Below are positions 1-10,679 of a stretch of DNA of 64,000 bases, one piece after another. Under the pieces are notes generated by a model that had not been told where the DNA came from, ran no database searches, and saw only the letters and a list, made by a program, of their open reading frames with translations. This DNA comes from Dryocosmus kuriphilus (Eukaryota > Arthropoda > Insecta > Hymenoptera > Cynipidae), in contig CM076197.1 in NCBI GenBank assembly GCA_038277395.1, forward strand, positions 98,611,442 through 98,675,441, written 5' to 3'. Within the stretch, counting starts at the first letter, position 1. Each line of letters starts with the position of its first letter. A program made the translations under genes and the position numbers.

Positions 1-50
1 CGCCACCGAGGCCTCAGTAGATTGTTTCTCGTTTCGCTAAAAAATTATTA
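1..50 (-). repeat. Truncated tRNA-like repeat, window edge
   Basis: The first 12 bases are the complement of the first 12 bases of the tRNA-like unit found complete at 252-324 and 37999-38071. The adjoining flank (GTAGATTGTTTCTCGTTT, then CTAAAAAATTATT) matches the upstream flank of the 38-kb copy. This is therefore a minus-strand copy cut by the window start. It faces the plus-strand copy at 252, so the two make a divergent pair about 240 bp apart. Confidence 0.6.
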
Positions 51-251
51 CACCAGCAATCGAGTCAAATTTAACATCTGCAATTAACTGATTAATTAAT
101 TATACTGGTCGATAATAACTTAATATTAAAAACTATATCCCGATTCATGAAATATTCTGGTTTAATTCATTCAAATTGAAGAACTTCACAGGTATAGCTG
201 CAAACCCGCGTCATCCTGTTGAATAAGAGAAACGAGAAACGATCTACTGAG

Positions 252-324
252 GCCTCGATGGCGTAATTGGAAAACGCTCCACTCGTGAATAGTGGCGTTC
301 CCGGTTCAAATACGGGCCGAGGTA
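252..324 (+). tRNA. tRNA-like sequence, probably tRNA-derived repeat
   Basis: The 73-nt stretch folds as a cloverleaf. The acceptor is GCCTCGA with CCGAGGT. The D-arm contains an A-box-like TGGCGTAATTGG. The anticodon stem is CCACT/AGTGG with a 7-nt loop CGTGAAT, and the T-arm contains the B-box-like GGTTCAAAT. The T-stem has a mismatch that the 38-kb copy lacks. Position 33 of the anticodon loop is G, not the near-invariant T, so no isotype can be assigned; the nominal triplet is TGA. Both sides carry similar sequence in inverted orientation (GAGAAACGAGAAAC upstream, GTAGATTTTTTCTCATTTCT downstream), which suggests a mobile unit with a tRNA core rather than a working tRNA gene. Confidence 0.5.
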
Positions 325-864
325 GATTTTTTCTCATTTCTCTAAAAAATTATTTAGAACAGCAATCGAATTAAATTTAACATCTGAATTTCATTAATTA
401 ATGTTTTTAGAGTTATTTTCATTTAAGACAAATAATCGAAATTTGACGTTTTTGCAATATCTCGGGCATTTTAGCGGCAGAATATTAATAGTTTTCATTC
501 TATCATGGAGAAAAGAATGGTCAATTTAACATTATAGGCTTCGTTAAAAAGACTCCCATTGGTAAAGTGATCTTTGAAAAATACCAATAACTCTAAAAAT
601 AATAATTTTTTTATCATTCTTGGTCTCATTTGAAAAGTAAGTCTCCATATTGTTTTACTAACTTATTAAAATATAGTTTTACAAGGTTTCCCTAGATTCT
701 CTATCCTAGGGTCAAACTTGGTGCAAAAAAGTAAAATTTCAAATAAAGGCTGTACTCTAAAATTGGTTTAAAAAACTCTAAATATTAATAGTCTGATAAA
801 TATTACTAAATTATATTAAAATATGATATATATTGGACCAAATTCGTTTCCGAGGTTGGAGTTT
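325..864. other. AT-rich DNA, no gene seen
   Basis: The first ~90 bases continue the repeat flank of the tRNA-like unit (AACAGCAATCGAATTAAATT, compare ACCAGCAATCGAGTCAAATT near position 50). The remainder is AT-rich. I see no ORF, TIR or structured RNA. Confidence 0.5.
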
Positions 865-1560
865 TTCTGCTGACACAAGAAAGGCATCCTATATCAATTA
901 TATGCAGGCTAAACCCTTTTTGGGGATACAAGAATATTTTTTTCTCTGAAAACTGAAATTTCACATTTTTCTCTACAACGATGCAAGGTATCACAAAAAA
1001 AGAAGAAATATTTTTTATAGAACCTTTTCTAGTGTATAAACTTTTACATTAATATTTTTCTGTATCTTGCGTTGTTTAAAAAAAAAAAAAATGCAAAAAT
1101 TCGATTTTATTAAATAAAATTCTCATGGTCGCAAAAATGGTTTATCTCACATAAAACTCATAGAATTTCTTCGCATGTAAGGTCAAATTAAATAAAATTT
1201 GACAAAACATACAAGTATGAATTTTTTGAGAAAATTAACTTCTTAAATTTTTAGATAAATAGCTGCCGTTTTCTTTAGTTCAAACATTTTTAGACTTTTC
1301 TTGCGGATTTCGAAAGAGAACGATAAACCTCACCATAATCTGAAAGAAAAATCCAAGTGTCTCAATTGTGTCAAAAGTTATACAGGTTTAAAGAAAAAAA
1401 TTATGTTTCTTTTCAAACACGCTTCAAAATTCGAATACTCATAACATTGTAGAAAAAAATTTTCTCGAAAATTTGAAAAATACATCTCTAGTTTCATCTG
1501 ATATTTAGTCCTCAACAGAATCTGCGACTTGAACTGAGACCTGTGTGGTTTGAAATGGAT
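865..1560 (+). repeat. Solo arm of the 13.5-kb foldback family
   Basis: This stretch aligns along its whole length with the right arm of the foldback at 13460-14745. Shared landmarks, in order, are: a mini-hairpin region reading GGCATCCTAT, CTGAAATTTCACATTTTTC, TTTTCTAGTG, ACATAAAACTCATAGA, GAACGATAAACCTCACC, and TACAGGTTTAAAG ending in CAACAGAATCTGCGAC. Only one arm is present here, so it is either a deleted foldback or a solo arm. No coding capacity is visible. Confidence 0.65.
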
Positions 1561-1616
1561 TCAGTTATCCGTCGTATAAGGCCAGAATTTTCGAAAAAAA
1601 GTATTGTGGTATTTAA

Positions 1617-2012
1617 GGGGGCGTCCATTAATTACGTGAGGCGTTTATGGGGGGCAGGGGGTCGAGCCAAATCTCATCTAATCTTACCTCGGGGATAGGG
1701 GGGGTCTCAGCGAATATCACGTAATTTTTTGCCCTCAAGAAACAGAGTAAAATTGAGAGAAAATTGGGTTAAATTAAGTAAAATATGTTTATTCACTACA
1801 ATATGGCCAAATCTTACACAATAATATTTAACGTTTTTTTTTCGTTTAGAATAAATCAACGCATTTACATTAGAAACACACATTTTAAAAAATCTCACGT
1901 GAGATTGGGGGATGGGGGAAGGAGTTGAGCCAAATCTCACGACATCTCACCAGAGGGGGAGGGAGGGTCGGGAAATCGCCAAAAATGCCTCACGTAATTA
2001 ATGGACGGCCCC
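1617..2012. mobile_element. MITE with TAA target duplication
   Basis: The termini are inverted copies of GGGGCGTCCATTAATTACGT (left GGGGGCGTCCATTAATTACG, right end ...CGTAATTAATGGACGGCCCC), imperfect over about 25 bp. TAA flanks both ends (1614-1616 and 2013-2015). Subterminal G-rich stretches containing GAGCCAAATCTCA occur in both halves. There is no transposase. A 3-bp TWA duplication is typical of PIF/Harbinger-type elements, but that assignment is an inference. Confidence 0.8.
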
Positions 2013-2270
2013 TAACTTCAATATGCGACCAAGAACTTCAAAAAATGTTAATTATTTTCAAAGTTATTGTGGATTTCTCAAAAACGAAATTATCTTTCTT
2101 GCTATTATGAGGAAAAGAATTGCAATTTCTTATTATAAAAATGAACTCATTTTAACATCAGCTGAAAAAATAGGCATTTCTATAATTTCTCATATCTACC
2201 CATACTCTATTTATAATCAAGAAAATTTCTGTTACCGACATTGCCCGACAGAGGTTTAGTAAGGAAATGA

Positions 2271-2708
2271 CGGAACAGGACATTTGGACGCCGCCGTTTG
2301 GACGCGGGACGTTTGGATGCCGGACGTTTGGACGCCACTGAATTTGAACAGGGAATAAATCATGTTTTTCTATGGAAGCCTTAGATGACAATGAACAATT
2401 TTTATTGTTAATAACATATTCGTTAACAAATTTTTATCGTAGAATCAATTTGTCCATTACCAAGTGTCTGAAGATAGAAGTACCCCACATCCCCCAACGT
2501 CTTTTCCAGGTGGTCCTTTTTCACTTTCCCCCTTTCACCCCTGCCATTATTTCCCAAATGCCAATTTCCGTTAACTGGTTGTGAGGAAAGCGAATATTAC
2601 CATTTATCTTCTAGATAAAAAATAAAAAAATCCACGCCTACATGTGCAGCGTCTGAACGCGTCCGGACGTCCCGCGTCCAAACGGGGGCGTCCAAACGTC
2701 GCGTACCC
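2271..2708. mobile_element. MITE with 9-bp target duplication (Mutator-like)
   Basis: The ends are inverted and rich in GTTTGGACGC: left ACATTTGGACGCCGCCGTTT, right complement ACGTTTGGACGCCCCCGTTT. The same 9-mer, AGGAAATGA, flanks both ends (2262-2270 and 2709-2717). A 9-bp duplication is the hallmark of Mutator-like elements. The internal ~330 bp is AT-rich without a transposase. Call based on TIR plus TSD; superfamily inferred from TSD length only. Confidence 0.75.
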
Positions 2709-2719
2709 AGGAAATGAAC

Positions 2720-4070
2720 CCTCGAGTGTTGGGAAATATCGGTATCAGGAATAATGTGTACATGTTGCAATATAAATTAGGGGCTGATTAGAATTTTAAT
2801 AAGGGTCAGATTTTGTGCTTTGTAGAGAACGACTTCCGGTGAATCTCGAACTTTGTTAGGATCCCGGAAGCGCGCGAGTTGGGGGTGGTGGTGAATAAAA
2901 TTTGCAAAACAAAGCGACGATTTGTCGAAATTTATCGGGTGCACTGCGCAATTAGGCAAATAAGCAGTCTAACTGGGAATAGGAGTGGAAATGGAACGGA
3001 TGGAAGGGTGTAACGACAAACAATCTATCTTTCTTCTCTCTCTCTCTCTCTCTTCCGCTTTTTGACTAGCCAGTCTCTCCTGTGTCTCTGTAGATTTCAT
3101 TTCATTTGTTCATCCCTCGTGTTCGTTCTTCAGTCGCGATCCGCGCTTCTCTAAGCCGAACACCCTCCCAATTCGAAGCACCCTCTAATTTGCTCCTGGC
3201 GACTTGCAACCCTCTTCCCACAGGCACAGAGAATCCAGATCTTCTGGTGCGACACGTCGAACCCTGATTCTGTAAATGGATGCGCAAATCGGTTCTTGTA
3301 TTCGTATTATGGAATTAATCAATGAGAAACTAACGGCAAACTTGCGAAATCTAATTAGCTATGAGTTACTTGAGAGTAACTAGTATAGACATTTGCATAT
3401 TGTAATTTGAACAGTAGTTAATGTGGATTCTGTTGAGAGAACAAGTGAAGTCTGTTTGTCTCTTTGGGAAAATAAATAAGGGTCTTCCTATTGTTAGAAT
3501 TTGGAAATTATTGACTGTCTTGAAGAATTGCAATGAGATTCTTAAGTGAGTTGCTTTTGAGTTGAAAGGTCCATAAACTGCTTTTACTGGTGCTTCCTAT
3601 TCGTAGGAAGAGATAAATCCTATATTTGCCACCGGAAACTGCATGAATCGAGAGTTCACGACGAAAGACTTATGAGCGTCACACATACATACTCAGCCTA
3701 AGGAGAACTTGGTAGTTCGTTTCGTTTCGTGCGTCCCAGCTAATTCAATAAACCTCTCGGCTGAAGCTGCCGAGGGCCAGATGCAGCTGCACCGATGACT
3801 ACATGTGGATTTTTTGCCTCATTAAGAAGGTCCAAGGTGTATGTACATACGAGGAATAGTAGATTTTCAGCGAAATAACCCTGCTCGGAGTAATACGTGA
3901 CTTGTGATTTATCGCGCCCTTGTAGGTACCACTGTGGGTGTCTTGTCTTCCTCCAACTCTGATTCATTCATCTAATTTATTAAGTTACTATTGTATAAAA
4001 TTACCATCCTTATTATTTCAGGGTAAAAATACATTTTTTGATCTTTTCACTTACAGTTAGCATCCCAGCA
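2720..4070. other. Unique, gene-free stretch with moderate GC islands
   Basis: No repeat homology within the window was noticed here. Islands at about 2830-2960, 3090-3290 and 3640-3970 are less AT-rich than the surroundings and contain short scattered ORFs of at most 75 codons without recognisable domains. They may be host unique DNA (regulatory or untranslated) but nothing identifies a gene. Confidence 0.4.
3035..3053. repeat. (TC)n microsatellite
   Basis: About nine TC dinucleotides in a row, in an otherwise pyrimidine-rich 40-bp segment. Confidence 0.9.
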
Positions 4071-4074
4071 ATAC

Positions 4075-4270
4075 CTTAAGGCCATGTGACTTACCCGATT
4101 TCTACCTGACCTACATTTTTTTCATAATATCTCACGCTCATCTGAAATTTTTAATAAATACAAAAATTATTGTATTTTTGAACAATTGAACATTTTATGT
4201 GGAAGCGAGTTATTGCGGGAAAAATGTAGGTAGCAGGGCAACAAATAGGTCATAGCCTAGAGGCACAGTG
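4075..4270. repeat. Small imperfect inverted repeat (MITE-like)
   Basis: The left side reads GGCCATGTGAC then CTACCTGACCTACATTTTTT. The right side, complemented, reads GGCTATGAC then CTGCTACCTACATTTTT. The inner parts TCTCACGCTCATC and ATAACTCGCTTCCAC also align. Old and diverged; no clear target duplication. Confidence 0.45.
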
Positions 4271-4689
4271 AATTGAAATAAAAATACGGGGTTCGAAATA
4301 ACTTTTAGAACTGAATTCTTGATTGATTTTGGTATTTTTTAAAAAAAAAAATCAGCATTATATTTTAAAGAGATCTGTAAAAGGGAATTTTTAAATTTTT
4401 CTTTATTAAAACTTTTATGCTAAAGTGAACAGCCAAAAATGTCAATGAAATTTTTTTCTTTAATTTTCTTTAAAAATTTTTCCATGCCTCGAATTGTTTG
4501 AATTTTGTGCATTTGATGTGCAGAATAAAAGAAATTGTTTGACTTGTAGACTCAATTCTTATGCAGAAATTTAATTAAAAAATACATAAAATTATGAATT
4601 GTTCCTTTGCAAAGTATATTTCTATATTAAAATACTTAACCACGTCACTAGTACTTCTGTATGCACTGCGAGGTCTAGAGGGTAACTTT

Positions 4690-5358
4690 GGCTCCAGGGT
4701 AATTTTTCGAAAAATTTATCATAAATTGTTTTAAAAATTATTTTTAAAACAAATAGAGTATTTATGAAAATAAAAATTCTCTAAAATATTTTTCTAAAAG
4801 TTTGAATCATGACGAAACATTTTTCATTTTACAATTATTTTTTACACATAAACCGTTTTCAAGACACATACTCTATAGAGAAAAAAGAAATTTCCCGATT
4901 GAACTAAAGCTTTTGTTAATAAACCAATTTCAAAAATGGCCTTTTTGACAACCATGCGTGGAATATGGCACACACAGTTATCAAAAAAGCCATTCTTGAA
5001 ATTTTCATATAAAAAAAAATTTCAGTTAAATCGGAAAATTTCTTTTTTTTTTTTTTCTGTAGAGTACATGTCTTGGAAAACAATTTGCATTTTTTGCGAA
5101 ATTTTTCGAAACTATAGATGCTGAGTTATCTGTTTTCAAATATTTTAATTTTAGTGCAAATTTAATTGTTTATAACGCTATGTCTTGAAAACAGTTAATT
5201 GTACAAAAAAAAAGTGTAAGAGGAAAAAAGTCTTGTCTCGGTTCACACGTTTAGAAATATAATTTAAAGAATTTTTATTTTCATAAATACTGTATTTGTT
5301 TTAAAAAAGCTTGTTTAAGAAATTTATGACCAACTTTTCGAAAAAGTACCCCGGCTCT
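4690..5358. repeat. Foldback element, arms ~300 bp
   Basis: Two inverted arms align over about 300 bp each. Matching landmarks are CCAGGGTAATTTTTCGAAAA (left end) against complement GGGGTACTTTTTCGAAAAG (right end), then TATTTATGAAAATAAAAATT in both, and GTTTTCAAGACA in both. A short non-palindromic middle lies near 4990-5070. No ORF of note; the 62-codon frame at 4936 is a by-product of AT-rich sequence. Confidence 0.75.
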
Positions 5359-5460
5359 ATTAATTTGCTTGTGCCGAAATTTGTTGTTTACAGTGATGTT
5401 TTTTTATGAAAAGCTGTCATCTTATATTTTTTCTTAATTTCATAAACGAATTATATAAAA

Positions 5461-5625
5461 AAATGCACGGTGTCGGCATTTACGGGCATAAAAGGCTTGA
5501 GTTTTATTATAATATCAGATGATAAAACTGCATCACTAAAAATTACTGGAAAAATTATTTAGAGCCCATTAGAATAAAACAGAAAACTTTTTCTGCCCAT
5601 ATGTAAATGCCGACACTTTGCATTT
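5461..5625. mobile_element. Short MITE, ~165 bp
   Basis: The terminal inverted repeats are AAATGCACGGTGTCGGCATT and its counterpart at 5594-5625 (complement AAATGCAAAGTGTCGGCATT), extending inward to TGCCCATATG. No coding sequence. The flanks are poly-A/AT-rich, so the target duplication is ambiguous. Confidence 0.75.
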
Positions 5626-5639
5626 GCTTATTTGATTTT

Positions 5640-6150
5640 TTTATGAAAATTAAAAAAAAAATATACAATGACAAATTTTTATTAGCTAACGTCACTAGCA
5701 ATATAATTTAAAATAAATTAGAGGAAATTAAAGAAAAATTTAAATTAAAGGTGGGCAAAAGATAAAAAAGCCAACTGTCCGATCAAACTTTGACAAAAAA
5801 TTTGAGAAAAGATTTTTAGCAAAATTAAAAAAAATCGACATTGTTAACACTATTTCTCTCAACATAAAATTTTAAATAAGGAAAAATTCAATGATCGTCT
5901 TCCAGAGATCGCTTTAAAACTTAATGCTAAATTCTTCTTTAATAAAATCCAAAATCGGGCAATAATTGAGTTCTAAAAATTATTTTGAATCCCGCTTTTT
6001 GATTTCGTCCCACTGCACTGTGGAACCCCATGAATTCGGTGCTTCCGGGAAATTTAAGCTTAATTTTCATTTTCTTCAAATAAAAAATATAATTTCAGTT
6101 CTTTTAAAGAAACGGGGGGAGGGGGCGTATTAGGTATAATGGCCTAGGGA
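5640..6150. other. AT-rich DNA, nothing identified
   Basis: Simple AT-rich sequence with no TIR pair, ORF or tandem structure that I could support. A short G-run (GGGGGGAGGGGGCG) occurs near 6114-6127. Confidence 0.4.
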
Positions 6151-6153
6151 CAC

Positions 6154-6455
6154 CATTTCGCCGGCTTGTAATGAGACTCGAGTACCCAGCGGGCACGAAA
6201 TTTAAAAACGTTTTTATAACGTCTTAAAGACGTTTTTAGGACGTAAAGTTTCAAATACGTTTTTAGAACGTCCAAAAAAACGTTCAAAGTCAGGCCAAAA
6301 AACGTCCAATGTTCCAAATACGTCCTAAAAACGTCTTTAAAACATTGTATGTTTTTATAAGGTCACTGGGCCTGACTTAGGACGTTACGTGAAAGTTATT
6401 CGTTTTTAAAATGACATGTGGGTGTTACACGAGTCTCATTAGGAGCCGTCGAATT
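6154..6455. mobile_element. MITE carrying a second nested MITE
   Basis: The outer TIR is CGGCTTGTAATGAGACTCG (6162-6180) against CGAGTCTCATTAGGAGCCG (6430-6448), 17 of 19 matched, and weak pairing continues a few bases outward (ATTTCG / CGAAT). Just inside lies a second unit (about 6185-6371) beginning CCCAGCGGGCACGAAATTT. It is made of repeated AAAACGTTTTTA/ACGTCCT motifs and ends in CACTGGG. A relative of the inner unit lies at about 27740-27978. Confidence 0.65.
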
Positions 6456-6539
6456 TTTACTAAAGCCGGTCCTTGTGGGTAGTGCAGGAATCGGATAAAT
6501 TCTACATCGCCTTAAATTAGATGTTAAAAAATGATGATG

Positions 6540-7861
6540 AAGTTTCTGACATAATCAGGCTTGGTGAAAAATTCAGCTCTCGATTTATTACCAAAAAAAC
6601 AAGACCAAGTGTTAGAAATTGTTAAAAACTTGGAACTAAATTTATGTAAGATTCCTTTAGCATCTAGAGACGAATTCAGACATAAAATGTTGTCTTTAAC
6701 CTCAAACATTATAAAAAAACCCAAAAGAATTTCTTATATTGATAGAGAAATAGCTAAAAATATTACAATTACTAACAATTTCTTTAGGAATAATAATGGC
6801 TTATTTTTTACACTCGGTCTGACAAAGGTAATGTTTCCGTCTTCTTGAGAAATCATTCTATTTTGAAAAAATGAATGAATTATTAGATGATCATGATACT
6901 TATGATAGGATTATCACCAACCCTCTTAAAAAATTACAAGCTAATACATCTAATCTGTTAAAAAAACTGGAGAACAAAAGGTTTCTCAGGTGAAAATATA
7001 AAAAAGAGTTCCTTGTCAACAACTAACACAAACATTGCAAGAATGTATGGCTTACCAAAAATCCATAAACCGAACTGTCCTTTTAGACCGGTTGTCTCAT
7101 ACATTAATACCCCTACATACTTTTTTGGCCAAAACTATAAACAAAATTTTAACCGATTCACTGCCTAAATCTAAGTCATCTGTAAAAATTCCATTTCCTT
7201 CCGTCAAACCATTATAAAAGAGAAAATATTCACGACGATCACATTTTTATTTCTCTAGATGTTTCTTCTCTTTTTACGAACATACCTTTGGACTTAGTCT
7301 TAAACAGCATAGAAAAAAGATGGTCTTACATTAAAATTTTGCCAATATCCCCCTTGATGATTTTAAAGACGGAATTATCTTCTTGATGAACTCTACATTC
7401 TTTCAATTTGACGGATCTTTTTATAAACAAAAGTTTGGAACCCCCATGGGTTCTCCAATATCAGGCATTCTTGCCAATATAGTTCAACAAGACCTTGAAC
7501 TCGAAATTTTCAAAAGATTGACTACAAAATTCATGTATATTTTCGCTATGTAGACGATACGTTCCTTATCATTCCAAAACATAAAATACAATACACTCTT
7601 TTTACTTTTAATAGCTATCATGAAAGAATACAGTTTACCCACGAAATTGAGTATAACAATTCCATTAGTTTTGTTGATCTAAATATTATCAGACATAATT
7701 CTAACAATATCATAACTAACTGGTTCAGAAAGAAAACGTACTCCGCTAGACTATTAAATTTTCACTCAAACCATCCTCTTCATCAAAAAATAGGTACAAT
7801 CAAAAATATTGTCGATTCAGCCATTTTACTGTCTGACGATTCCTTCCATCATGAGAATCTA
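6540..7861 (+). pseudogene. PLE1 reverse transcriptase, broken
   Basis: Recognisable PLE reverse-transcriptase pieces appear in order but in shifting frames. An N-terminal segment (6561-6848) resembles the region upstream of the RT. SDKGNVSVF (about 6822) corresponds to the KADKGN motif seen in PLE3. YGLPKIHKPN is at 7046-7075. LFTNIPLDLV is near 7270. TPMGSPISG is at 7440-7466. The catalytic RYVDDTF is at 7544-7564. Several frameshifts and stops mean no intact enzyme. Function, by family knowledge: target-primed reverse transcription together with the GIY-YIG nuclease. Confidence 0.85.
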
Positions 7862-8494
7862 TTGTTCGTCAAAAAAATCCTCTTCTACAATAGTTATCCG
7901 GTAAATTTTCTTGAGAAACATATAAAACAAAGATTATTCCAAATTAATAATCAACATTCTCTTACTAGAAATTTGTCTCACAACACTACTCCTCCTGCAG
8001 ATGAAATCTTTGTTTCTTTTAATTTTTATCCCGAAATTTCACAACAAATGCATAGATTATTTTCAAACTTTAACATAAATACTATCTTCAGGATTGAGTC
8101 AAAACTCAACCATATTATCAAATTAAGAAAAGACCCTCTAGACAAACTTGACCAATGTAACGTAGTTTATAAACTTGTTTGCTCATGCGGTATGTCCTAT
8201 ATTGGTCAAACAAAAAGACCCTTACTTACTACAAGAAATGAGCATTTCAATAATATTAAACATTCTTCCAAAAACCATCATAAAATAGCTAAACATATAC
8301 ACTCAGTACATAACGACGACCCTTCATTTATAAAATGGGACGAAATCAAAATTCTACATAAGGAATCAAACATCTTTAAGAGACTTTTTGTTGAAATGCT
8401 TCACATTAAGAAGGAGGATGATAATTCCTTAAATAAAGTCACCGATTTGAAATTTTTCAACAATGCATATAATATGATTTTAAATATTATTTGA
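7862..8494 (+). pseudogene. PLE1 C-terminal thumb and GIY-YIG endonuclease
   Basis: An open frame of 210 codons covers the end of the RT and the GIY-YIG domain. The segment CSCGMSYIGQTKRP (residues ~108-121) matches the PLE GIY-YIG core, with its preceding cysteines. HKIAKHIHSVH is the conserved histidine region, and the glutamate in FVEMLHIK is the expected metal-binding residue. The motif normally read R-x-x-E-H is here TRNEH, with the arginine displaced relative to PLE2 and PLE3 (RINEH). The nuclease may therefore be degenerate even though the frame is open. The frame ends at TGA 8492-8494. Confidence 0.88.
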
Positions 8495-8629
8495 ATTTGA
8501 ACTTTCTTAAATTTCCCGCCAAGTTTTTTTTCTCAACCACATTTATATCCAATCTTCTAATCTACCGTCACTCCTTGTCATTATATATTTCCACTCTCCA
8601 TTCTGTTAGTATTCGATCCACCAACGGTG

Positions 8630-8650
8630 GCATGGTACCTGTTACCATGC
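8630..8650 (+). other. Hairpin in PLE1 3' region
   Basis: GCATGGTA (8630-8637) and TACCATGC (8643-8650) form a perfect 8-bp stem with a 5-nt loop, 136 bp after the ORF stop. PLE2 and PLE3 have longer hairpins in the same relative place. Confidence 0.6.
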
Positions 8651-9004
8651 TACATCTTTTCATTTTAGTGTTTTGATAACCTTCAAATTTTTTATTAAAG
8701 AAAAAAAAAAATCTTTTAAATTTAATTTCAATGATGTTTTTTACACTTTCATCACCGGTGTTGAAATTCACAAGGTAAATGTATCTATTCTACAATTAAA
8801 ATCTGGAATCTTCTATTCTTGCTGACATATTACAATGATATGCAAATTCTTTTCTAAAAAAATTTTTCATAATCTTTTATAAACCCTTTTTTTTTTTTCT
8901 TTCTAGATCGAATACTTTCATATTTGGAAAATTCCTTATCACAAAAAAAACTCTTTTCATATTTGGAATAAGTAAAATCTGACACTTCTTAAGACCATGT
9001 AACT

Positions 9005-9930
9005 CCCCGAGTCGAAATTTTAGGCCTGCTTTGAACCTGCATAACCTGTATAAGGCCTCCTTTAAACCTGCACAACCTGAATAAGACCTCTTTTGGTCCT
9101 GCTTCACTCTTTAGGTCCTACTTTCGTCCTCCGACATCCTAATTCTTGAAAATTAGTTCCTATCTTAGACCTCCATGATCTTCGTCATATTTGTAGTATT
9201 TATTTTTCTCGTTGATGGCGCTAAGAGCGCTTGACGGAGCCAATAGACGCGAAGCAAGGCAAAATGGCCGTCCATCTCTCCAAGTGTCTAATTAACTGTA
9301 GGTATCCGACAGTCATTTATTCCAGTAGACTAAAAATCTTTATCCCTGTCCTGAATATTCGTGCGAATTACATCCGTGACTAAGTTTTTCTAGATTAACC
9401 AAACTTGACGCTTGCGTCATGAAGTGAAATAACAATACGTGCGGTGTAATTTTTTGGATTTGCAAAATTTGACGCTTTCAGCATGAAGTGAAACGAGCGT
9501 ACGTGCGGTGTGGTTTATGGAACTTTTACAAAGAGCGTCATAATTTGGGGAAAAAAATCGTCGAAGGTTCGTTAATTGGCAGGGATAAAGTGGTAATTTC
9601 TATTATAAAATCCAAACGAATTTTATGAATGCCTTTTTTCAGGTCACATTATATACCTACTATCTCAGTTCCATGGTGCGTGCGCAACAGAATAAGGTGC
9701 GTTGAGTTGAGGGCATAAGAGGAGGCCATAGGAGGCCCTCACGAGGCCCTACTTTAGACCTTAAAAGTGGAAGAAATGGAAATATGTGCCACGTTGAAGG
9801 TTCAAAGTAGAACCTCAGTTGTGCAGAAATAAGCCCTCTATAGATCCCCCTAAAAAAAGGAAGAATGGTGTTTCATATTAAGTCCTACAATTAGAGGTTC
9901 AAAGTAGGTCTAAAATTTCGACTCAGGTCT
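9005..9930. mobile_element. Foldback/MITE, ~925 bp
   Basis: The ends are inverted copies: CGAGTCGAAATTTTAGGCCT on the left and complement TGAGTCGAAATTTTAGACCT on the right, continuing to CTTTGAACCT. The subterminal parts carry repeated AACCTGCATAACCTG-type and AGGCCT-type words. In the middle is a two-copy direct repeat of about 65 bp (9405-9465 and 9468-9530) sharing ATGAAGTGAAA and ACGTGCGGTGT. No ORF. It sits inside what looks like the tail of PLE1. Confidence 0.7.
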
Positions 9931-10064
9931 GCTCCAATAATTTTTCCAATATTGAATAATTTTTCTTCTCATCGTCTAACAACATGTCATGATAACTTTT
10001 GAGGGTAAGTTACTATTTGTTTACACCATATTATCAAATCTCCGCTTGTGTACAAATTTTTCTA

Positions 10065-10595
10065 CACTGTAAAAAAAAGAAGTTGGGAATTTTCCACAAC
10101 GTTTTCGTAATTAAACTTTCACATTTCGTTAGGGAGAATGACATTTCACCAAGAAAAAATAGGTAATCTTCCCCAAGTTCTCGAAAAAACAAGGTTTCAC
10201 AAAAAGTAGTGAATATTCCCCAAAAGTTTTATGGAACTGATACAAATCAGTCATAAAATTAAAGAATATAGTAATTAAAAAGTGTAAAAAAAATAGGAAA
10301 GTCAAAACTTTTTGAATGTTGTTAGAATTTTAATCCCAATAATGTGTAGTGAATTTTCACCAAGAAAATAGGTAATTTTCCCCGACACATCCAGACCAAT
10401 AAATGTAAAAGTTGGTATAATTCAAGTTCTCGAAAATTTTCACAAAATATGGAGAAATAATACAATTAGTGAATATTCCCCAATGTAAGTAGGGTCAAAA
10501 TTTCCAAAAGTTGGGGTTAAAAACTTCCCTAAGATTTTGGGAAAAAAACATTTTGACGTTTCGTCAACACCTCTTCAAAAAAATTTTTTACAGTG
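10065..10595. mobile_element. MITE with TA target duplication
   Basis: The termini CACTGTAAAAAA and TTTTTTACAGTG are exact inverted copies flanked by TA (10063-10064, 10596-10597). This fits Tc1/mariner-type non-autonomous elements. The interior has repeated motifs (GTGAATATTCCCCAA, CACCAAGAAAATAGGTAAT) and no ORF. Confidence 0.8.
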
Positions 10596-10625
10596 TATGT
10601 TATTCATTCTTAATGTTGTTAGAAC

Positions 10626-10666
10626 CTGATGAGTTGTCTGCCATACGAGAGCACTGATGAAACGTC
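10626..10666 (+). ncRNA. Diverged hammerhead-like motif (PLE1 tail?)
   Basis: CTGATGA (10626-10632) is followed 27 nt later by GAAACGTC (10659-10666). The intervening stem is poor: TGTCT can pair with AGAGCA only with a bulge, and an extra CTGAT lies before GAAAC. If the two insertions between 9005 and 10597 are removed, the motif lies about 0.7 kb after the PLE1 stop codon. That is comparable to PLE2 (about 0.74 kb) and PLE3 (about 0.46 kb). Confidence 0.4.
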
Positions 10667-10679
10667 CTTCATGTGTTTT

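Larger units (their letters stand above)
6520..8760 (+). mobile_element. Penelope-like retroelement, copy 1 (PLE1)
   Basis: A 5'-truncated and frameshifted Penelope-like element. Reverse-transcriptase fragments in several frames precede a 210-codon open segment carrying the GIY-YIG endonuclease. A short hairpin follows the ORF (8630-8650), as in the two other copies. The full element probably runs on to about 10670, because two younger insertions (9005-9930 and 10065-10595) separate this part from a hammerhead-like motif at 10626-10666. The copies at 32.7 and 52.4 kb are divergent, so these are different families or old insertions. Confidence 0.9.

Noticed and set aside
252..324. Functional tRNA-Ser(TGA) gene
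   Set aside because: Position 33 is not T, the variable region is too short for a tRNA-Ser, the acceptor and T-stem have mismatches, and there are dispersed copies with shared flanks.
10543..10581. Minus-strand GAAGAGGTGTTGACGAAACG as another hammerhead
   Set aside because: No pairing stem between the two conserved words, and it lies inside the TA-flanked MITE rather than in a PLE tail.
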